Part shown: positions 4,892 through 7,665 of the stretch, piece by piece | Position numbering within the stretch: the stretch's first letter is position 1 | Layout of the letters: each line of letters starts with the position of its first letter | Assembly: GCA_025058955.1 (NCBI GenBank) | Contig: JANXDV010000035.1 | Span: forward strand, 2,385-10,049 | Length of the DNA stretch: 7,665 nucleotides | Reading direction: 5' to 3' | Source of the DNA: Archaeoglobaceae archaeon | GTDB lineage: Archaea > Halobacteriota > Archaeoglobi > Archaeoglobales > Archaeoglobaceae | Notes under the pieces: generated by a model | Seen by the model: only the letters and a program-made list of their open reading frames with translations | Database searches by the model: none | Told to the model about the DNA's origin: nothing | Translations under genes and position numbers: made by a program

Positions 4892-7665
4892 TTTATCACC
4901 TCTTCAAGAATCCCATCTAAATCCAAGAATTTTTCCTCAATTCTTTTTCTTATTTCATCGCTTACTTTCCAATATCCTCTTTTCTCTGCTTCAAGCAGTC
5001 TTTCAACTATTTCCAGCGTTGCGTAAACATTCAGATCTTTTAGCCTTTTGAACATTTTCTCATCGAGAACAAACCTTTCCGCAACTCTTTCCCAGATCCA
5101 ATTTTCCACCGAAGCAGTAGTTGCAGATAATCCCAAAAGGTTCTCAACTCTGTCAGCAATCTTTTGCACTCCTAAAAAGCCGTGTTTGAGCATTTCTTCA
5201 ATCCAGCTTGGATTTAAAGTCCTCGTTATGCTTCCTCTTTCAATCGCTTCGCTAATGCTTTCAACTTTCACAACATCTTTCGTGGAATCCGCTATGAGCA
5301 TTTCAGGCTTCTTACCCTTTAGAAGTTCAACTGTCCTCGAGATTCCTCCAAAGAACTCGTAGTAGTGATCTAAGTCAGTTATCTCATAATCGTTGCTACT
5401 TCTAACTTGCGAAATTAGCTCAACAGTTTTTAACAAACTTCTAAATTCCTCTTTAGCCTCAAAACCATGAATTTCTTTTCCATATGCGAAACACATCGAA
5501 TTTAAGTAAGCATCAGCCAAATCTTCCTCGCAATTCCAAGCACTATCTTCGACAAGCGGAAGCATTCTCGTGCCGTATTCAGTAGCTCTTGGACCAAAGA
5601 TTCTTAAGGTCGTTCCAACTTCTTTCTCGTGTTTTTTTACAAAGTTCATATTTTCTGGCTCATTTAGCTCAGAGACAAGTTTTATTGCTTTGTCGATCAA
5701 TTCAACGACATTTGGAAACATATCTCTAAAGAATCCACATATTGTAACTAAAACATCTATTCTTGGCCTATTGAGCTCCTCGAGACTTTTAAATCTCAGT
5801 TCTTTCTCCCATGGTGTTTTGTGAATGATTTCAACACCAAGATATTCAAAGATCTGCGCAACTGTTTCGCCATAAGTTTGAGCGGTTTCAAAACCCCAGA
5901 GAACTACCGCAACGCTTTCAGGATATCTTTGATTTTTCTTATAAAATCTTCTTAAAGTCTCTTCAGCGATCCTTTTACCCCTTTCAACCGCTCCTTCTGT
6001 TGGAACTTTCAATGGATCGAATTGGTAAATGTTTCTTCCCGTTGGTAGAGCTTCAGGATTTCTTATAACATCTCCTCCAGTAGATGGCTCAATGTATCTT
6101 CCTTCCAGAGCTTTCATGAGATTTTCAAGTTCCAAGGAATTGTCTACGAATCTCTTCGCAATCTCAAAGCTATTTTCGAGAATTTCTCTGAACTCTTTTC
6201 TACACTTTCCCGAGAAAAATTCTTCGATGATCTTCTCCGCTTCCTTTTCTATCAACTTCCTTTTATCCAAATCGAGTTCTTCAAAAATCTCTCCCCTCTT
6301 CTCCGCAAGTATTTTTGAAATTTTTCTAAGTGAAAGCGCGAGCATGAAGTCTCTAAGCTCCTTTTCAGTGTATCTCTCACCAATAACATGCAATCCTTTT
6401 GGAATTACAGATCTTTTGAACTCGTATAGCTTTAACTCAACCTCATCAAGATTCTCGCCAAGATTTAATTTCTTTGCAAGCTCTATAGCTTTTCTCTTAA
6501 TCGTTTCAGCTCTTGCAGGATCCTTCTCGAAAGCTCTAAACTCCTCTATCAGGTCTTCAAGTTTCAAGTAATCCTCATAAAGTCCCGAAAATGTATAAGG
6601 TGGTGAGTTATAGCTTATTAGAGTAGAATATAGTCTTCTCTTGGCTATTGTTGCTTCAGAAGTGTTTACAACGTGGTAAACGTAGATGCTCGGCAATTTG
6701 CCAATCAAGAGATCTGGATAACACTTTGAACTCAATCCTGCTTCTTTACCCTTCATGAATTCCGCGGTTCCGTGAGTCCCAAGATGAATAACCGCATCAG
6801 CCTTAAAAACCCTCTGGATCCAGAAATAGGTTGCAAGGTATTGATGATGGGGTGGCTTGGTTTTATCATGGATGGCTGAATGAAGATCGTTCCAATCCAA
6901 ACATCTCCTTGCGGGCTGAACAACTATTGCAACATTTCCAAGGATCATTGCGGGTATAAGAATGCCCTTCTCGTCTACCATAATGCTTCCTGGTGGCTCT
7001 CCAAAGGCATCAATGATCTCCAGTCTGAGATCTTCTGCAAGCTCATTGAAAAAGGAAAGGTAATCTTTGATGCTCATTCTTGGACATTCGATCATTTTCT
7101 CAGGCAGATACTTTGGATTGAACAGATTCTTTTCTAAAAGAAGCTTTTCAACTTCTGTTTCTTGAACAACATAACCTCTACTCTTCAAACTCTTCAAGAT
7201 CACTTCCAAGCTTTTGAAAGTATCGAGATAAGCAGAATTACCCAGATTCTCTTCTCCCGGTGGATAGTTGTAGATCACAATCGCTATCTTCTTCTCTGAA
7301 TTACTCTTTCTCTTCAATTCAACCCATTTTTTAACCCTTTCTGAAAACTTTTCAACTCTTTCAGCAATTGGGACTACTTCCTCATTCTCAACACCACAAA
7401 TTGGCAAAGGCTCAACTGAACCATCGATTTCTGGCAATGTAACACTGCAAAGCAGATTTATTGGATTGAGTCCTCTCTGCTTCCAATCTTCTATTTTCTG
7501 ATTATACATCATGGCGGGTGTGAAAATTTTTATTTCTTTATTCTTTAGCATTTCAATCGTTTTCCTTGGATCTCCGCCCATTGGACCGCCATTCAATTGG
7601 AACCATAGCATGCTGATGATCGCATCGACCTCGCAAAATTCAAAAAGAAGTTCTAAAGCTTTCAG
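4888..7665 (-). CDS. cobN: CobN-type cobaltochelatase large subunit (5' partial)
   Basis: The frame runs open through the right edge; 18 further codons (LKALELL...VDAIIS) precede the Met at 7611, so that Met is internal. About 925 residues are visible and full CobN proteins are about 1,200, so roughly the first quarter is missing. Counting from that Met, diagnostic CobN/BchH motifs run in order: [12 protein letters not shown] (4-15), [18 protein letters not shown] (113-130), [13 protein letters not shown] (253-265), [10 protein letters not shown] (276-285) with GKEAGLS (288-294), [18 protein letters not shown] (512-529) with FDP (531-533), [14 protein letters not shown] (569-582), [11 protein letters not shown] (670-680), [15 protein letters not shown] (797-811) and [11 protein letters not shown] (871-881). 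The protein binds the tetrapyrrole and metal in the cytoplasm; the next gene supplies ATPase power. In aerobic cobalamin synthesis CobN inserts Co into hydrogenobyrinic acid diamide; the true substrate in this organism is not shown. BchH is a less likely alternative. Confidence 0.92.
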   Translation of the reverse strand: MKALELLFEFCEVDAIISMLWFQLNGGPMGGDPRKTIEMLKNKEIKIFTPAMMYNQKIEDWKQRGLNPINLLCSVTLPEIDGSVEPLPICGVENEEVVPIAERVEKFSERVKKWVELKRKSNSEKKIAIVIYNYPPGEENLGNSAYLDTFKSLEVILKSLKSRGYVVQETEVEKLLLEKNLFNPKYLPEKMIECPRMSIKDYLSFFNELAEDLRLEIIDAFGEPPGSIMVDEKGILIPAMILGNVAIVVQPARRCLDWNDLHSAIHDKTKPPHHQYLATYFWIQRVFKADAVIHLGTHGTAEFMKGKEAGLSSKCYPDLLIGKLPSIYVYHVVNTSEATIAKRRLYSTLISYNSPPYTFSGLYEDYLKLEDLIEEFRAFEKDPARAETIKRKAIELAKKLNLGENLDEVELKLYEFKRSVIPKGLHVIGERYTEKELRDFMLALSLRKISKILAEKRGEIFEELDLDKRKLIEKEAEKIIEEFFSGKCRKEFREILENSFEIAKRFVDNSLELENLMKALEGRYIEPSTGGDVIRNPEALPTGRNIYQFDPLKVPTEGAVERGKRIAEETLRRFYKKNQRYPESVAVVLWGFETAQTYGETVAQIFEYLGVEIIHKTPWEKELRFKSLEELNRPRIDVLVTICGFFRDMFPNVVELIDKAIKLVSELNEPENMNFVKKHEKEVGTTLRIFGPRATEYGTRMLPLVEDSAWNCEEDLADAYLNSMCFAYGKEIHGFEAKEEFRSLLKTVELISQVRSSNDYEITDLDHYYEFFGGISRTVELLKGKKPEMLIADSTKDVVKVESISEAIERGSITRTLNPSWIEEMLKHGFLGVQKIADRVENLLGLSATTASVENWIWERVAERFVLDEKMFKRLKDLNVYATLEIVERLLEAEKRGYWKVSDEIRKRIEEKFLDLDGILEEVIK
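4895..4902 (-). promoter_or_regulatory. Strong Shine-Dalgarno for the AAA+/VWA chelatase gene
   Basis: On the minus strand GAGGTGAT lies three bases before the ATG at 4891, inside the last codons of cobN. It is an eight-base match to the archaeal anti-Shine-Dalgarno. Together with the ATGA stop-start overlap it fixes the start and points to coupled, roughly equimolar synthesis of the two chelatase subunits. Confidence 0.8.

Noticed and set aside
6029..6571. A 180-codon open frame on the plus strand opposite cobN
   Set aside because: It is antisense to a Glu/Lys-rich helical part of CobN, shows the same Ser/Phe bias, and has no family motif or ribosome binding site that I can see.
7609..7611. 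Met at 7611 as the start of cobN
   Set aside because: The frame stays open to the window edge, and the 18 upstream codons continue the conserved CobN pattern leading into [10 protein letters not shown], so the true start lies outside.
1..7665. tRNA, rRNA, CRISPR array, insertion sequence or attachment site
   Set aside because: Nearly every base is in one of six well-supported genes; no cloverleaf, direct-repeat array, transposase motif or terminal inverted repeat was seen.

Overview
The window looks like chromosomal DNA of a thermophilic euryarchaeon. The support is a strong archaeal-type Shine-Dalgarno (GAGGTGAT, three bases before an ATG), very tight gene packing, a preference for AGA/AGG arginine codons, Lys/Glu/Ile-rich proteins, roughly 40% G+C by eye, and a CobN plus ChlI/ChlD-type chelatase of the sort found in archaea. 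The gene set would suit Archaeoglobales, but that is an inference and no marker gene fixes it.

The layout is two convergent gene clusters that nearly fill the window. The plus-strand cluster (1-2091) is a redox set. It holds the C-terminal part of a GlpA/LhgO-like FAD oxidoreductase ending in a BFD-type [2Fe-2S] domain, a compact second flavoprotein that overlaps it by 10 bases, and a small VKOR/DsbB-like membrane thiol oxidoreductase. The minus-strand cluster (7665-2105, read right to left) is a metal-chelatase set. It holds a CobN-type large chelatase subunit cut by the window edge, a fused AAA+/von Willebrand A (ChlI/ChlD-type) motor subunit joined to it by an ATGA overlap, and a two-repeat Gate-domain membrane protein nine bases downstream. 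The clusters meet tail to tail across 13 bases of A/T-rich DNA that offers a T-tract to each strand.

The likely joint function on the minus strand is ATP-driven insertion of a metal, probably cobalt, into a tetrapyrrole. CobN would bind metal and macrocycle, and the AAA+/VWA protein would drive the reaction. The membrane protein may move metal, tetrapyrrole or another solute, but its substrate is unknown. On the plus strand the two flavoproteins probably form one dehydrogenase complex that passes electrons through the BFD cluster, and the VKOR-like protein may be an independent disulfide-forming enzyme.

No RNA genes, CRISPR arrays, insertion sequences or long repeats were seen. No promoter is identifiable, because both clusters begin outside the window. 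There is no gene-free stretch longer than 13 bases.
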